Below are positions 52,711 through 62,762 of a stretch of DNA of 64,000 nucleotides, in pieces; positions within the stretch are counted from its first letter, which is position 1; each line of letters begins with the position of its first letter. The position numbers were made by a program, and so were the translations under genes. The notes below the pieces were generated by a model, which worked only from the letters and a program-made list of their open reading frames with translations, did not search any database and was not told the origin of the DNA. The DNA is from Bradyrhizobium sp. NFR13. Its GTDB lineage: Bacteria > Pseudomonadota > Alphaproteobacteria > Rhizobiales > Xanthobacteraceae. Location: NCBI RefSeq assembly GCF_900114605.1, contig NZ_FOTP01000002.1:744001-808000 (forward strand), read 5' to 3'.

Positions 52711-55700
52711 ATGCGCGCGTTCTATGGAAGGCTGGCCCGGCTGCCAGGATTTTCATTGGTTGTGCTGGGCGTCTTCTTTGCGACGTCAATCATCGTTGTG
52801 TTTCTGGTGGATCTGCAGGCTCGCCATCATGCAGCACTCTCCGAGGCAAAAAAGGCGGCACTGAACATCGCCGAGATTCTCGCCGAACACACGGCGCTGA
52901 CCTTTGAGAGTATCGATCGAACGCTGCTCGAAGCGGAGAGAATTCGCGAAGATCATCTTTCGGGAAAGTATGCAACGCCCGAAGCCGCAAATACCGCCTT
53001 GCGTCTTCTCAAGAAAGCCTCATCGATCGTCGTTGCCGTCGGCTGGACAGATGCTGCCGGTAACCTTCTGGCGCATTCCTACGATAGCACGCCCCCGCGA
53101 AGCAATATCTCCGACATGTTGCACTTCACCGCTCAACGCGATCGGACCGATGGCCGGCTGTTCATTGCGCCACCCTATCCCTCGGCTGTCACCGACAAAT
53201 GGTTGACGGCGGCGTCGCGCCGACTAAACAATGCCGACGGCAGCTTTGCAGGAGTTGTAACTGCGCCGCTCGACCCGACCCATTTCACGCAGGTCTATCG
53301 CGCAATCGATGTTGGCAAAGGCGGATCCGTGCTGTTGCTGCATCGCGCGGGCACGGGGCGCGTTCTTGCGCGCGTGCCCGCGATAAAAGGGGCTATCGGA
53401 AAATCTTTCGCGGATAGCCCGCTTGTCTCCGAATATCTGCCAAAATCGGAATCGGGCTCCTACGAGACGATAGGTGTTATCGACGGCATCGCGCGCCTCG
53501 CGGGATACAAGGCTGTGCCCGGACTGCCGCTGGTCCTGGTCATCACATACGCCCGCAGCGAGGTGCTGGGACCGTGGCGCCAGCACCTCTACATGGTGGG
53601 CCCGCTCGTCGCCATGATCGTTGCCGTTATCTTGCTCGGCACGTTTCGGATCGTACGCCAGACAAATAGTCTTGCCGTGAAAACAAGGGTTCTGGAACGA
53701 ACGAACATGCAGTTCGATGCTGCCTTGAGCAACATGTCGCTAGGGCTCTGCCTGTTTGACGCGAACAAGAATCTGGTGGTTTCGAATGGGCGTTTCCGCG
53801 AGATGTACGGCTTCCCGGAAGAACTCGTCAGGCCCGGAACCCCCTTGTCTCGCATGCTGCAGGCCCTCAAAGATCGCGGCAAGCACGATTTGTCCATCGA
53901 GGGGGATGTTGAGGAGATTCCGACGAAGCAAAAGCAGATTTTTATGTCTGCCGACGGTCGCGTGATTTTAATTCAACGCAGGCCAATTGCAGATGGCGGA
54001 TGGGTTGCAACCCATGAAGACATCACCGAGCAGAAGCGCGCGCAGCGATTATTGACTGATAAAGCCGCTGAGCTCGAGCGGATCAACATGCGTTTCGACG
54101 CCGCGATGAACAACATGTCGCAAGGTCTTTCGCTGTTTGACGGGGAACAGAGGATCATTCTTTCAAATGCGCGCTATGCGGAAATCTATCACCTCAGCGA
54201 AGAACAGGTGAAGCCAGGGACAACGCTGCGGCAGATCATTGAATACCGCCGGGCGAAGAGGACAAATTGCGAAATGGCGGCGGACGTTCTTGTCGACGTC
54301 AAGCTGAAACTGGAGAAAGAGGTCCAGGAGCTTGTCGACGGGCGTCTCATTTCGATGACGCGCCATCTGATGCCCAACGAGGGGTGGCTGGCGACTCATG
54401 AAGATGTCACTGCGCAAAAACACAGGGAGCAATTGCTGGCCACGAAAGCTGTGGAGCTGGAGCAGACGAACGAACGCTTCGACATTGCGCTAAGCAACAT
54501 GTCGCAGGGTCTCTGCATGTTCGACGGAGCGAAACGGCTCGTTGTCTGGAATGATCGTTATGCGGAATTATACCAGTTGCCTGCGGCTTTGTTGAAAGTC
54601 GGGACGCCTCATGAGGCTATCATCGCCGATCGCGTTTCTCGTGGCATTCTCAAGGGCGGGACGAGCGAACCAGCTATCAGGAAAAAGATAGCTGAATTGG
54701 GCCAGCATTCGACCGATTCAAGCTCGGCCAGGGTCGATGAACTTGCGGACGGGCGATTGATACTCGTCACCCGACAGCCGATGAAGGACGGCGGCTGGGT
54801 TGCAACGCACGAAGATATCACTGAACGGCGGCGCGCAGAGGCCGAAATCGTCCACCTGGCGCGTCACGATGCGCTCACGGGACTTGCCAACCGAACACTA
54901 TTTACCGAGAAACTCGAGGAAGCGAGCAAGCGTCTTGGCCGCCATGACGGTGGCTTTGCCGTGGTCATGCTCGACCTCGATAGATTCAAGACCGTCAACG
55001 ACACGCTGGGACATCCCGCTGGGGATCGTTTGCTTGTTGAGTTCGCTCAACGGCTGAAATCATCGACTCGTGAAACCGATGTACTGGCCCGCCTTGGGGG
55101 CGACGAGTTTGCGATCATCCAGGACAGTGGACCCAATCCGCAGGAGGGTGCAATCGTGCTTGCCCTCAGGATTATCGATGCCATTGCTCAACCATTTGAT
55201 CTCAACGGCCACCAGGCCAGTGTCGGGATCAGCATTGGAATTGCCCTCGCTCCAGAACAGGGCGTCGATCCCGAGGACCTGTTGAGAAAAGCGGATCTCG
55301 CGCTCTACGACGCTAAGACGGGCGGCCGCAACGATTTCCGCCTGTTCCAGTCCGAAATGATCGAGGCCGCTCACTCGCAGAAGATATTGGCAAACGAACT
55401 GCGGGACGCGATCGCGCGAAATGAATTCGAGGTGCACTATCAGCCGGTGGTTGACGCCAAGACGCGGCAGATCCGCGGCGCCGAGGCGCTGGTCCGCTGG
55501 CGGCATCCGTCGAAAGGGCTCATCGCTCCCGATCAATTTATTCCGCTCGCGGAAGCGACGGGGCTGATCCTTCCTCTTGGCGAGTGGATCCTGCACCAGG
55601 CTTGCACGGATGCAGCGTCGTGGCCGGCTCACCTCAAGATCACGGTCAACATCTCTGCGGTTCAAGTGAGCAAAGGAAAACTGCTCGACATCATGCTGGA

Positions 55701-56187
55701 TACTCTGATGGAGACAGGTCTTTCGCCTGAACGGCTGGAGTTGGAAATTACGGAGACGGCTCTTCTTGAGAACGCGACGGCGCATCTCGGGACGATACGG
55801 CAGCTGAAGAATCTCGGCATCTCCATGGCGCTCGATGATTTTGGCACTGGTTATTCGACGGCGAGTTATTTGACCAATTTCCCGTTCGACAGGATCAAGA
55901 TCGACAAATCCTTCGCACAAGGCGCTCCCAATCGCCGCGATTGCGCAGCGGTGGTGTCCTCGGTGCTCGCGCTGGCCCGCGGACTTGACATCGCGACGAC
56001 GGCCGAGGGTGTCGAGACCGAAGAGCAATTTGAATATCTGCAGGCTGCAGGCGTCGACCTCGTCCAGGGCTTTCTGTTCGGTCGGCCCGTCCCGCTCTCC
56101 GAATTGGACCTCCATGCGGCAGCTTCATTTGGAAATGGTGCTGCTGACAGCGAGCTGTGCACAGGGGTCATCACCGCAGGGAGATGA
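52711..56187 (+). CDS. Membrane sensor with three PAS repeats, GGDEF and EAL domains
   Basis: A 1158-residue c-di-GMP enzyme. A membrane helix (about residues 10-35) and a second near 295-312 flank a periplasmic Cache-like sensor. Three homologous PAS-7 type repeats begin near 333, 460 and 589, each starting with FDAALSNMSQGL-type sequence and ending ATHEDITEQ-like. The cyclase domain has intact GGDEF (796-800) and the phosphodiesterase domain EAL (Glu925, EALVRWRH) with DDFGTGYS further on. Both activities look possible. Codon use is less GC-biased than in flanking genes, and the gene lies in the accessory stretch between alr and radA. Confidence 0.93.
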   Translation: MRAFYGRLARLPGFSLVVLGVFFATSIIVVFLVDLQARHHAALSEAKKAALNIAEILAEHTALTFESIDRTLLEAERIREDHLSGKYATPEAANTALRLLKKASSIVVAVGWTDAAGNLLAHSYDSTPPRSNISDMLHFTAQRDRTDGRLFIAPPYPSAVTDKWLTAASRRLNNADGSFAGVVTAPLDPTHFTQVYRAIDVGKGGSVLLLHRAGTGRVLARVPAIKGAIGKSFADSPLVSEYLPKSESGSYETIGVIDGIARLAGYKAVPGLPLVLVITYARSEVLGPWRQHLYMVGPLVAMIVAVILLGTFRIVRQTNSLAVKTRVLERTNMQFDAALSNMSLGLCLFDANKNLVVSNGRFREMYGFPEELVRPGTPLSRMLQALKDRGKHDLSIEGDVEEIPTKQKQIFMSADGRVILIQRRPIADGGWVATHEDITEQKRAQRLLTDKAAELERINMRFDAAMNNMSQGLSLFDGEQRIILSNARYAEIYHLSEEQVKPGTTLRQIIEYRRAKRTNCEMAADVLVDVKLKLEKEVQELVDGRLISMTRHLMPNEGWLATHEDVTAQKHREQLLATKAVELEQTNERFDIALSNMSQGLCMFDGAKRLVVWNDRYAELYQLPAALLKVGTPHEAIIADRVSRGILKGGTSEPAIRKKIAELGQHSTDSSSARVDELADGRLILVTRQPMKDGGWVATHEDITERRRAEAEIVHLARHDALTGLANRTLFTEKLEEASKRLGRHDGGFAVVMLDLDRFKTVNDTLGHPAGDRLLVEFAQRLKSSTRETDVLARLGGDEFAIIQDSGPNPQEGAIVLALRIIDAIAQPFDLNGHQASVGISIGIALAPEQGVDPEDLLRKADLALYDAKTGGRNDFRLFQSEMIEAAHSQKILANELRDAIARNEFEVHYQPVVDAKTRQIRGAEALVRWRHPSKGLIAPDQFIPLAEATGLILPLGEWILHQACTDAASWPAHLKITVNISAVQVSKGKLLDIMLDTLMETGLSPERLELEITETALLENATAHLGTIRQLKNLGISMALDDFGTGYSTASYLTNFPFDRIKIDKSFAQGAPNRRDCAAVVSSVLALARGLDIATTAEGVETEEQFEYLQAAGVDLVQGFLFGRPVPLSELDLHAAASFGNGAADSELCTGVITAGR

Positions 56188-56407
56188 CCGCCGCGTTTCA
56201 AACGGCCATCGGGTGGGCCACGCCGCTGCTGCAACGAAGCGCGACATCGGCCACTGCTCCGGAAGGGCCATTCCGATTTGGCTGCGCGCTTATGAGTCCA
56301 CGCCCTGGTTCGTCGGGACGCAGCGTCGGTACCGGCCTCCCCCTGAACGCAAATCGGCCGCCCTGAGGCGGCCGATCACAGTCCTGAAAATCCGAGCTGT
56401 CCGCGGC

Positions 56408-56815
56408 TTAGTAGCCGTATCCGTAGCTCGAGCCGAAGCTGAAGCCGCGATTGCAGGTCGAGCAGCCCTGCTGCACCGGTGCGTAATAGACCTGTGCCGG
56501 CGCGACCTGTACGGTACGCTGCTGGGTCGCATATTGCGCCGGGATGCGCTCGTAGTCGACGCGCGCAGGCGCGACCATCACGGTCTTCGGCACCATCACC
56601 GTCTCATACTGCGCCGGGGTGCGACGTGCGACGGTGCGGCCGGGAGCGACCATGACCGTCTCTTCGACCGTGCGATACTGCGGCGGCACCACCTGCTGCT
56701 GATAGCAGGTCTGGCACGGCGGCGGCGCGTAGCAATTATAGCAGCCGGCTGAGGCGGCGCTGGGCAGCGCCACCCCGACGATGGCGAATGTGGCAGCGGC
56801 AATCAATTTCTTCAT
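56408..56815 (-). CDS. Exported tandem-repeat protein with cysteine pairs
   Basis: A 135-residue product with a signal peptide (MKKLIAAATFAIVGVALPSA, cleavage after ASA). The mature part starts with Cys-rich CYNCYAPPPCQTCYQQQ, then about four imperfect repeats of 20-25 residues with the core PxQYxTV...TVMVAPxR (PPQYRTVEETVMVAPGRTV, TPAQYETVMVPKTVMVAPAR, IPAQYATQQRTVQVAPAQ), and ends with CSTCNRGF and a GSSYGYGY tail. Similar proteins occur in Rhodopseudomonas and Bradyrhizobium; the function is unknown. ATG 56815 is preferred to the longer frame at 56881. It is monocistronic. Confidence 0.8.
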   Translation of the reverse strand: MKKLIAAATFAIVGVALPSAASAGCYNCYAPPPCQTCYQQQVVPPQYRTVEETVMVAPGRTVARRTPAQYETVMVPKTVMVAPARVDYERIPAQYATQQRTVQVAPAQVYYAPVQQGCSTCNRGFSFGSSYGYGY

Positions 56816-57001
56816 GGTGAGACCCCGTGGCGAGCTGCTTGAAATGAGTTCGTATCGCTCTGATGTGCGACACTTAGCCAAGCACCACCACCGGTCAATT
56901 CAGACCTGTTATTTACCTTGACGAACGTGCTTAAGAATTAATGAGAACGGTCCATCGACGATACGATGTCGGCCGCCGCTGCATGATCAGTCGAACATGC
57001 G

Positions 57002-57523
57002 CTAACGGCCAACAGCGCCGGCTACTTGCGACACCAGCGTTTCGGCGAGCATCCGATATCCCTCGGGTGTGAGATGTACGCCGTCCGGCTGATGCGGCAG
57101 GCCATGCAGCGCATTGTTCTCCAACATGATCACGCGCACACCCTTGGCACTCAGGCGACTCTGGATCTCCGCAATATTGCCAGCGCGATCGGCGCCGCTG
57201 CCCTTGCGCCGATCGTTTCCGCCCGGCTGAAGAATGACGGCGCTGGTACCTTTCGGCACCGCGCCATCGAGACGGCTGAGCATTCCTCCTGTCGTATCGC
57301 CATTGATACCCGCATTGATCACGCGGACCGACAAACCTTTGGCACGCAGCATCGCCTCAAGTTGCGCCGGATAGGCCTGATTGCGCGCGACGCCTTTGCC
57401 ATAAGTGTTGCTGGCACCGAGCGCGACGACTGTCGCCGCATGAGCGATCGCGCCGAGCGGCGCACTGACGGCGATCAGTGCAAAATATGCGATCACGGCC
57501 TGTCGCCATACGCATCGGTTCAT
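57002..57523 (-). CDS. Periplasmic SGNH/GDSL hydrolase (TAP-like)
   Basis: A 173-residue exported esterase related to E. coli TesA. A signal peptide (to GAIAHAA near residue 30) precedes block I ALGASNTYGKG (Ser38), block II NAGINGDTTGG, block III QPGGND and block V DGVHLTPEGY with the Asp-His pair. It would hydrolyse acyl esters or thioesters in the periplasm. In block I, Ala takes the place of Asp in the GDS motif, as in several relatives. It is divergent from radA. Confidence 0.85.
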   Translation of the reverse strand: MNRCVWRQAVIAYFALIAVSAPLGAIAHAATVVALGASNTYGKGVARNQAYPAQLEAMLRAKGLSVRVINAGINGDTTGGMLSRLDGAVPKGTSAVILQPGGNDRRKGSGADRAGNIAEIQSRLSAKGVRVIMLENNALHGLPHQPDGVHLTPEGYRMLAETLVSQVAGAVGR

Positions 57524-57778
57524 GGACGTCCTCCCACGAACTACAAGAAACATGGGCAAGCTATTACGGTTGCAACCTCCCCGCAATTGGCCCTTGAGAC
57601 AGCACAGGTGCCGATGACCGGCGCCTTCATCGCCGAGCGCTTCGAAGAGGTTTGATCAAGGTCGATGGCTGTTTTCCAACGGGAACAAGCTTGACCGTCC
57701 TCTGACGAGATAAGCGCTTCGCCCACGCTGTTTCATGCTATCCACGATCCTCACCCCTAACCCCGATTCCCTCTCCCC

Positions 57779-59251
57779 ATGGCCAAGAATCTCCTCTCCT
57801 TCGTCTGCCAGAATTGCGGTGCCGCCTATAACAAGTGGCAGGGCAAGTGCGACGCCTGCGGCGAGTGGAATTCGCTGGCCGAGGAGGACACCACCGGCGT
57901 CACCACGATTCCGGTCAGCGCGCGCTCCAAGCGCAAGGGGCGCACCTTCAATCTCGAAAGCCTGACCGGCCAGAGCAACGATGCGCCGCGCATTGCCTCG
58001 GGGATGGGCGAGCTCGACCGCGTCACCGGCGGCGGTTTCGTGCGCGGCTCGGTGCTCTTGATCGGCGGCGATCCCGGCATCGGTAAATCGACCTTGCTGA
58101 CCCAGGCCACCAGCCTGATGGCCCGCGCTGGCCACCGCGTGGTCTATATCTCCGGCGAAGAAGCCGTGGCCCAGGTGCGCCTGCGCGCCGCCCGCCTTGG
58201 CTTGGCGGATGCCGCCGTGCAACTGGCGTCGGAGACCTCGGTGGAAGATATCGTCGCCACGCTCTCCGAGGGCGCGGTGCCGCGGCTGATCGTGATCGAC
58301 TCGATCCAGACCATGTGGACCGACACGGTGGAATCCGCCCCGGGCACAGTGACCCAGGTCCGCGCCTCCGCGCAGGCACTCATTCGCTTCGCCAAAAAGA
58401 GCGGCGCCACCATCATCCTGGTCGGCCATGTCACCAAGGACGGCCAGATCGCTGGTCCCCGTGTGGTCGAGCATATGGTCGATGCGGTGATGTCGTTCGA
58501 GGGCGAGGGCTCGCAGCAGTTCCGCATCCTGCGCGCGGTGAAGAACCGCTTCGGCCCGACTGACGAGATCGGTGTGTTCGAGATGACAGGGCTGGGCCTG
58601 CGCGAGGTCTCCAACCCCTCGGAGCTGTTCCTGTCGGACCGTGATCTCGGCTCGCCCGGCACCGCCGTCTTTGCCGGCATGGAGGGTACCCGCCCGGTGC
58701 TGGTGGAACTACAGGCTCTGGTTGCGCCGACCACGCTCGGCACCCCCCGCCGTGCAGTGGTCGGCTGGGATTCCTCCCGGCTGTCGATGGTGCTGGCGGT
58801 GCTGGAGGCCCATTGCGGGGTGAAGCTGTCCGGCTACGACGTCTATTTCAACGTCGCGGGCGGTTTACGCATCAACGAGCCGGCTGCCGACATGGCCGCC
58901 GCCGCAGCGCTGGTCTCATCGCTCTGCAACGCGCCGCTGCCAACGGATGCGGTCTATTTCGGCGAAATCTCGCTGTCCGGCGCAGTTCGTCCGGTGGCGC
59001 AGACTTCGGCGCGGCTCAAGGAAGCGGCAAAACTCGGTTTCGGCCGTGCGGTGCTGCCGGAATCGGCGCGCGGCGACCCCGGCGGCGATGCCGGACTGTC
59101 GCTGAATACCATCGGCGGCCTCACCTCGCTGGTCGCCGACATCGCCGCGCGGGGCGTGAAACCGGCGCGCGATCCCAATCGCGACAACAGCAAAAGCACA
59201 GACGCTGAGAAAAACACCGCGCCGGCCCGATTCACCCGCGGGGAACGCTGA
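57779..59251 (+). CDS. radA: DNA repair protein RadA
   Basis: A 490-residue RecA-like branch-migration protein of recombination. A zinc finger (Cys10, Cys13, Cys24, Cys27) is followed by Walker A GDPGIGKST (97-105), the RadA motif KNRFGPTDE and a C-terminal Lon-like domain. The last 30 residues are a polar extension. It precedes cvpA by 238 bases. Confidence 0.97.
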   Translation: MAKNLLSFVCQNCGAAYNKWQGKCDACGEWNSLAEEDTTGVTTIPVSARSKRKGRTFNLESLTGQSNDAPRIASGMGELDRVTGGGFVRGSVLLIGGDPGIGKSTLLTQATSLMARAGHRVVYISGEEAVAQVRLRAARLGLADAAVQLASETSVEDIVATLSEGAVPRLIVIDSIQTMWTDTVESAPGTVTQVRASAQALIRFAKKSGATIILVGHVTKDGQIAGPRVVEHMVDAVMSFEGEGSQQFRILRAVKNRFGPTDEIGVFEMTGLGLREVSNPSELFLSDRDLGSPGTAVFAGMEGTRPVLVELQALVAPTTLGTPRRAVVGWDSSRLSMVLAVLEAHCGVKLSGYDVYFNVAGGLRINEPAADMAAAAALVSSLCNAPLPTDAVYFGEISLSGAVRPVAQTSARLKEAAKLGFGRAVLPESARGDPGGDAGLSLNTIGGLTSLVADIAARGVKPARDPNRDNSKSTDAEKNTAPARFTRGER

Positions 59252-59489
59252 CACCGGCGTGACCTGCGCTGCCGCGGCCGCTATAGAATGCGCGCGCGAG
59301 AGAATGCGCAAATCTGCAACACGCTCCGTTAAGGCACTCTGCCAAAAGCGGAACAATGGTGTGATCAGGTGCGATCTGGCGGCCGTTATTGGTTTTCCGG
59401 CCTTGCGAGACGTGCCATATCACCGTCACCTGAAGCGGCAACCTGTGCCGATTCGCGGTTTCTGATTCACGAGCGGACCTGACCAGCCG

Positions 59490-60122
59490 ATGCCGATCAC
59501 GATTCTCGACCTTGTCCTGCTCGGCGTCATGCTGATCTCCGGCCTCCTGGCCATGGTCCGCGGCTTCATGCGTGAGATCCTGTCGATCGCAGCCTGGGGC
59601 GCCGCGGCGCTGGTTACCTTGTTTGCTTTCCAGAAGCTGCTCCCGACCGCTAAAACTTATTTCAACAACGATACCGTCGCGAGCATCGTGGTGGTGGCCG
59701 GCGTGTTTATTGGCACGCTGATCGTGGTTTCGATCATCACTGTCCGTATCTCCGACATGATCCTGGATTCGCGCATCGGCGCGCTGGACCGCACGCTGGG
59801 TTTCCTGTTTGGCCTCGCCCGCGGCCTCCTGATCGTGGTCGTCGCCTTCCTGTTTTTCAGCTGGCTGGTGCCGGACAAGCAGCGTCCGGACTGGGTCACG
59901 GGTGCAAAATCGCGCGTTGTTCTGCAAGGAACCGGCGATTGGCTGATGGCGCTCTTGCCGGATGACCCTGAAAACACCATCTTGAAGAGGTTCAAGAAAA
60001 ACAAACCCGATGAGGATACGATTGACGCCGAGCCTGCAGCGCCCGGCGCCAGCGACGGCTATTCCAAACCTGCCCGCGACAGCCTGAAAAAGCTGATCGA
60101 TGGCAAACCGGCGGGACGCTAG
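59490..60122 (+). CDS. cvpA: CvpA family membrane protein
   Basis: A 210-residue protein with four hydrophobic segments starting ITILDLVLLGVMLISGLLAM and the family segment GFMREILSIAAWGAAALVTL, then a polar C-terminal tail. In E. coli CvpA is needed for colicin V production and affects purF expression. It lies 35 bases upstream of purF, the conserved cvpA-purF pair. Confidence 0.93.
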   Translation: MPITILDLVLLGVMLISGLLAMVRGFMREILSIAAWGAAALVTLFAFQKLLPTAKTYFNNDTVASIVVVAGVFIGTLIVVSIITVRISDMILDSRIGALDRTLGFLFGLARGLLIVVVAFLFFSWLVPDKQRPDWVTGAKSRVVLQGTGDWLMALLPDDPENTILKRFKKNKPDEDTIDAEPAAPGASDGYSKPARDSLKKLIDGKPAGR

Positions 60123-60157
60123 GCGTTCTTAGTTTCTCGCGACACCTGAAAGGCGCG

Positions 60158-61666
60158 ATGGATCCGATGCAGAGCCCTTCCGACGACGCGAGCAATACTA
60201 TGCGTAATCCTGATCTTGCGAGTTCTGACCTAGATGGCGACATGCTCCGCGAAAAATGCGGCGTGTTCGGTATCTACGGACATCCCGATGCGGCAGCGAT
60301 TACCGCGCTCGGCCTCCATGCCCTCCAACATCGCGGACAGGAAGCCGCCGGCATCGTCGCTTTCGACGGCAAACGCTTCCACTCCGAACGTCGCCTCGGT
60401 CTCGTCGGCGACACCTTCTCCCGCCGCGAAGTGATCGAACGCCTGCCCGGCACCGCTGCCGTCGGCCACACCCGCTACTCCACCACGGGTGAAACCATTC
60501 TCCGCAATGTCCAGCCGCTGTTTGCCGAGCTCAATGCCGGCGGTTTTGCGGTCGCCCATAACGGCAACCTCACCAACGGCCTCACACTACGCCGCGAGCT
60601 CGTGAAGAACGGCTCGATGATGCAGTCGACCACCGACACCGAGGTCATCCTGCACCTTGTCGCGCATTCCAAGCGCAACCGTTTCATCGACCGTTACATC
60701 GAAGCGCTGCGCGCCATCGAGGGCGCCTATGCGTTGGTGTCGCTGACCAACAAGAAGCTCGTCGGCGCACGCGATCCGCTCGGCATCCGCCCGCTGGTGC
60801 TGGGTGAACTCGACGGCGCCCCGATCCTCGCCTCGGAAACCTGCGCCCTCGACATCATCGGCGCGAAATACATCCGCGACATCGAGCCCGGTGAAGTCAT
60901 CGTGTTCGACGAGAATGGCGCACAGAGCCACAAGCCGTTCGCGCCGCAAGCGCCGCGCCCCTGCATCTTCGAATATATCTACTTCGCACGACCGGACTCG
61001 ATCGCCGCCGGACGTTCGGTCTACGACACCCGCAAGCGCATGGGCGAAGAGCTCGCCCGTGAGACCCATGTGGAAGCCGACGTGGTCGTGCCGGTGCCGG
61101 ATTCCGGTGTCCCCGCAGCATTGGGTTATTCCCGTCAGTCGGGCGTGCCGTTCGAACTCGGCATCATCCGCAATCACTATGTTGGCCGCACCTTCATCCA
61201 GCCGACCCAGAGCGTGCGCGAGCTCGGCGTGCGCATGAAACATTCGGCTAACCGCGCCGCCATCGAAGGCAAGCGCATTGTGCTCATCGACGACAGTCTG
61301 GTGCGCGGCACCACGTCCAAGAAGATCGTCAAGATGATGCGCGATGCCGGCGCCAGAGAAGTCCACTTCCGCATCGCCTCGCCGCCGATCACCCATCCCG
61401 ACTATTACGGCATCGACACGCCGGACCGCGCAGGCCTCCTCGCCGCCACGCATACGCTGGAAGAAATGCGCGACCTGATCGGCGCGGACTCGTTGGCCTT
61501 CGTTTCGGTCGACGGCATCTACCGTGCCATGGGCGAGCCGGGCCGCGATCCTGCCCATCCGAAATTCGCTGACCACTGCTTCACCGGCGATTACCCGACC
61601 CCGCTCACCGACATGAGCGAGATCGACGCCCCGCGGCAGCTCTCGTTGCTGGCGGAAGCGAGCTGA
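60158..61666 (+). CDS. purF: Amidophosphoribosyltransferase
   Basis: A 502-residue enzyme for the first step of purine synthesis, making phosphoribosylamine from PRPP and glutamine. Residues 1-33 look like a propeptide; Cys34 in [12 protein letters not shown] is the glutaminase nucleophile. The PRPP loop [13 protein letters not shown] is in the C-terminal half. It is co-transcribed with cvpA and followed by a palindromic repeat. Confidence 0.97.
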   Translation: MDPMQSPSDDASNTMRNPDLASSDLDGDMLREKCGVFGIYGHPDAAAITALGLHALQHRGQEAAGIVAFDGKRFHSERRLGLVGDTFSRREVIERLPGTAAVGHTRYSTTGETILRNVQPLFAELNAGGFAVAHNGNLTNGLTLRRELVKNGSMMQSTTDTEVILHLVAHSKRNRFIDRYIEALRAIEGAYALVSLTNKKLVGARDPLGIRPLVLGELDGAPILASETCALDIIGAKYIRDIEPGEVIVFDENGAQSHKPFAPQAPRPCIFEYIYFARPDSIAAGRSVYDTRKRMGEELARETHVEADVVVPVPDSGVPAALGYSRQSGVPFELGIIRNHYVGRTFIQPTQSVRELGVRMKHSANRAAIEGKRIVLIDDSLVRGTTSKKIVKMMRDAGAREVHFRIASPPITHPDYYGIDTPDRAGLLAATHTLEEMRDLIGADSLAFVSVDGIYRAMGEPGRDPAHPKFADHCFTGDYPTPLTDMSEIDAPRQLSLLAEAS

Positions 61667-61698
61667 GCGCACGAGGCTTTCACTTTCGATAGAACGCG

Positions 61699-61783
61699 TA
61701 ATGGCCGGGCTTGTCCCGGCCATCAACGTCTATAAAACGATGCAGCAAAAGACGTAGATGCCTGGGAAAAGCCTGGGCATGAC
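61699..61783. repeat. Paired palindromic repeat, copy B
   Basis: ATGGCCGGG (61701-61709), loop CTTGT, CCCGGCCAT (61715-61723) is followed by CAACGTC, a 30-base loop, then GACGTAGATGCCTGGG...CCTGGGCATGAC. The inner CACGTC/GACGTG-type and outer GCC/GGC arms give a nested palindrome like copies A and C. It lies between purF and the short-chain dehydrogenase and reaches almost to the latter's ribosome site. Confidence 0.85.
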
Positions 61784-61798
61784 GGAGTGAAGCTGCCC

Positions 61799-62539
61799 AT
61801 GACCAAATCCCTCGCCTCCCGCATCGCCCTCGTCACCGGCGCCTCGCGCGGCATCGGCTATGCCACAGCCCTCGCGCTGGCCAAGGCTGGCGCGCACATC
61901 GTTGCGGTGGCGCGCACGCAAGGCGGCCTCGAAGAACTCGACGACGCGATCCGCGCCGAAGGCGGCAGCGCCACGCTGGTGCCGCTGAACATCACCGATC
62001 TCGACGGCCTGTCGCGCCTCGGCGCCGCGCTCCACGAGCGGCATGGCAAGCTCGATATTCTGGTCGGCAATGCCGGCGTCGCAGGCCCCTCGTCGCCGCT
62101 CGGCCATATCGAGCTGAAGGCCTGGAACGACACTATGGCGACCAACCTTACGGCGAACTTCCAGCTCATTCGCTGCATGGAGCCGCTGCTGCAGCAGTCC
62201 GATGCCGGCCGCGCGGTGTTCCTTACATCCGGCACCGCCAGCAAGGCCTCCGCCTATCGCGGCCCCTATGCCGTCTCCAAGGCTGCGCTGGAAACGCTGG
62301 TGCGCGTCTGGGCCAACGAGACCGCCACGACGCCGCTGCGTGTGAACCTGTTCAATCCCGGCCCGATCCGCACCCACATGCGCGCCATCGTGATGCCCGG
62401 CGAAGATCCGGAGACGCTCGACACTCCCGCACAGGCTGCGGAAGCCATCTTGCGACTGTGTCTGCCGTCGTGGACGGAGACCGGGAAATTCGTCGACTAC
62501 AAGACCGGCAAAGTGATGGGCTTCCACCCGCCGGCGTGA
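61799..62539 (+). CDS. Short-chain dehydrogenase/reductase
   Basis: A 246-residue NAD(P)-dependent oxidoreductase. The cofactor loop VTGASRGIGYATA is near residue 12; NAGVAG and the catalytic Ser/Tyr/Lys (SGTASKASAYRGPYAVSKAA) are present. The substrate is unknown. ATG 61799 is preferred, with GGAG 11 bases upstream; a GTG at 61787 is in frame. Palindromic repeats lie on both sides of the gene. Confidence 0.9.
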   Translation: MTKSLASRIALVTGASRGIGYATALALAKAGAHIVAVARTQGGLEELDDAIRAEGGSATLVPLNITDLDGLSRLGAALHERHGKLDILVGNAGVAGPSSPLGHIELKAWNDTMATNLTANFQLIRCMEPLLQQSDAGRAVFLTSGTASKASAYRGPYAVSKAALETLVRVWANETATTPLRVNLFNPGPIRTHMRAIVMPGEDPETLDTPAQAAEAILRLCLPSWTETGKFVDYKTGKVMGFHPPA

Positions 62540-62565
62540 CGATTTCGCAGAACGACCCACACTCT

Positions 62566-62671
62566 GTCATGGCCGGGCAAAGCGCGAAGCGTAGCTCCGC
62601 TAGATGTCCCGGCCATCCACGTCCTACGTTGCGGCCAAGGCGTGGATGCCCGAAATAAATCCGGGCATGAC
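62566..62671. repeat. Paired palindromic repeat, copy C
   Basis: GTCATGGCCGGG (62566-62577) pairs at distance with CCCGGCCAT (62608-62616), enclosing a second small inverted segment (GCGAAGCGTAGCTCCGC). After CCACGTCC and a short loop comes GCGTGGATGCCCG...CGGGCATGAC (62640-62671). It is the longest of the three copies and lies downstream of the short-chain dehydrogenase. Confidence 0.85.
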
Positions 62672-62762
62672 GACCGAAAGTGCACAGGATTGACTCTTCC
62701 CAATCTCAAGCCTTCACTCCCTCCCAAGCGGAACAACCCGCACCGACATCAGGGAGGTCATT

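Noticed and set aside
60587-61726. 379-codon minus-strand frame over purF
   Set aside because: It is antisense to purF and also runs into the repeat; no protein family is suggested.
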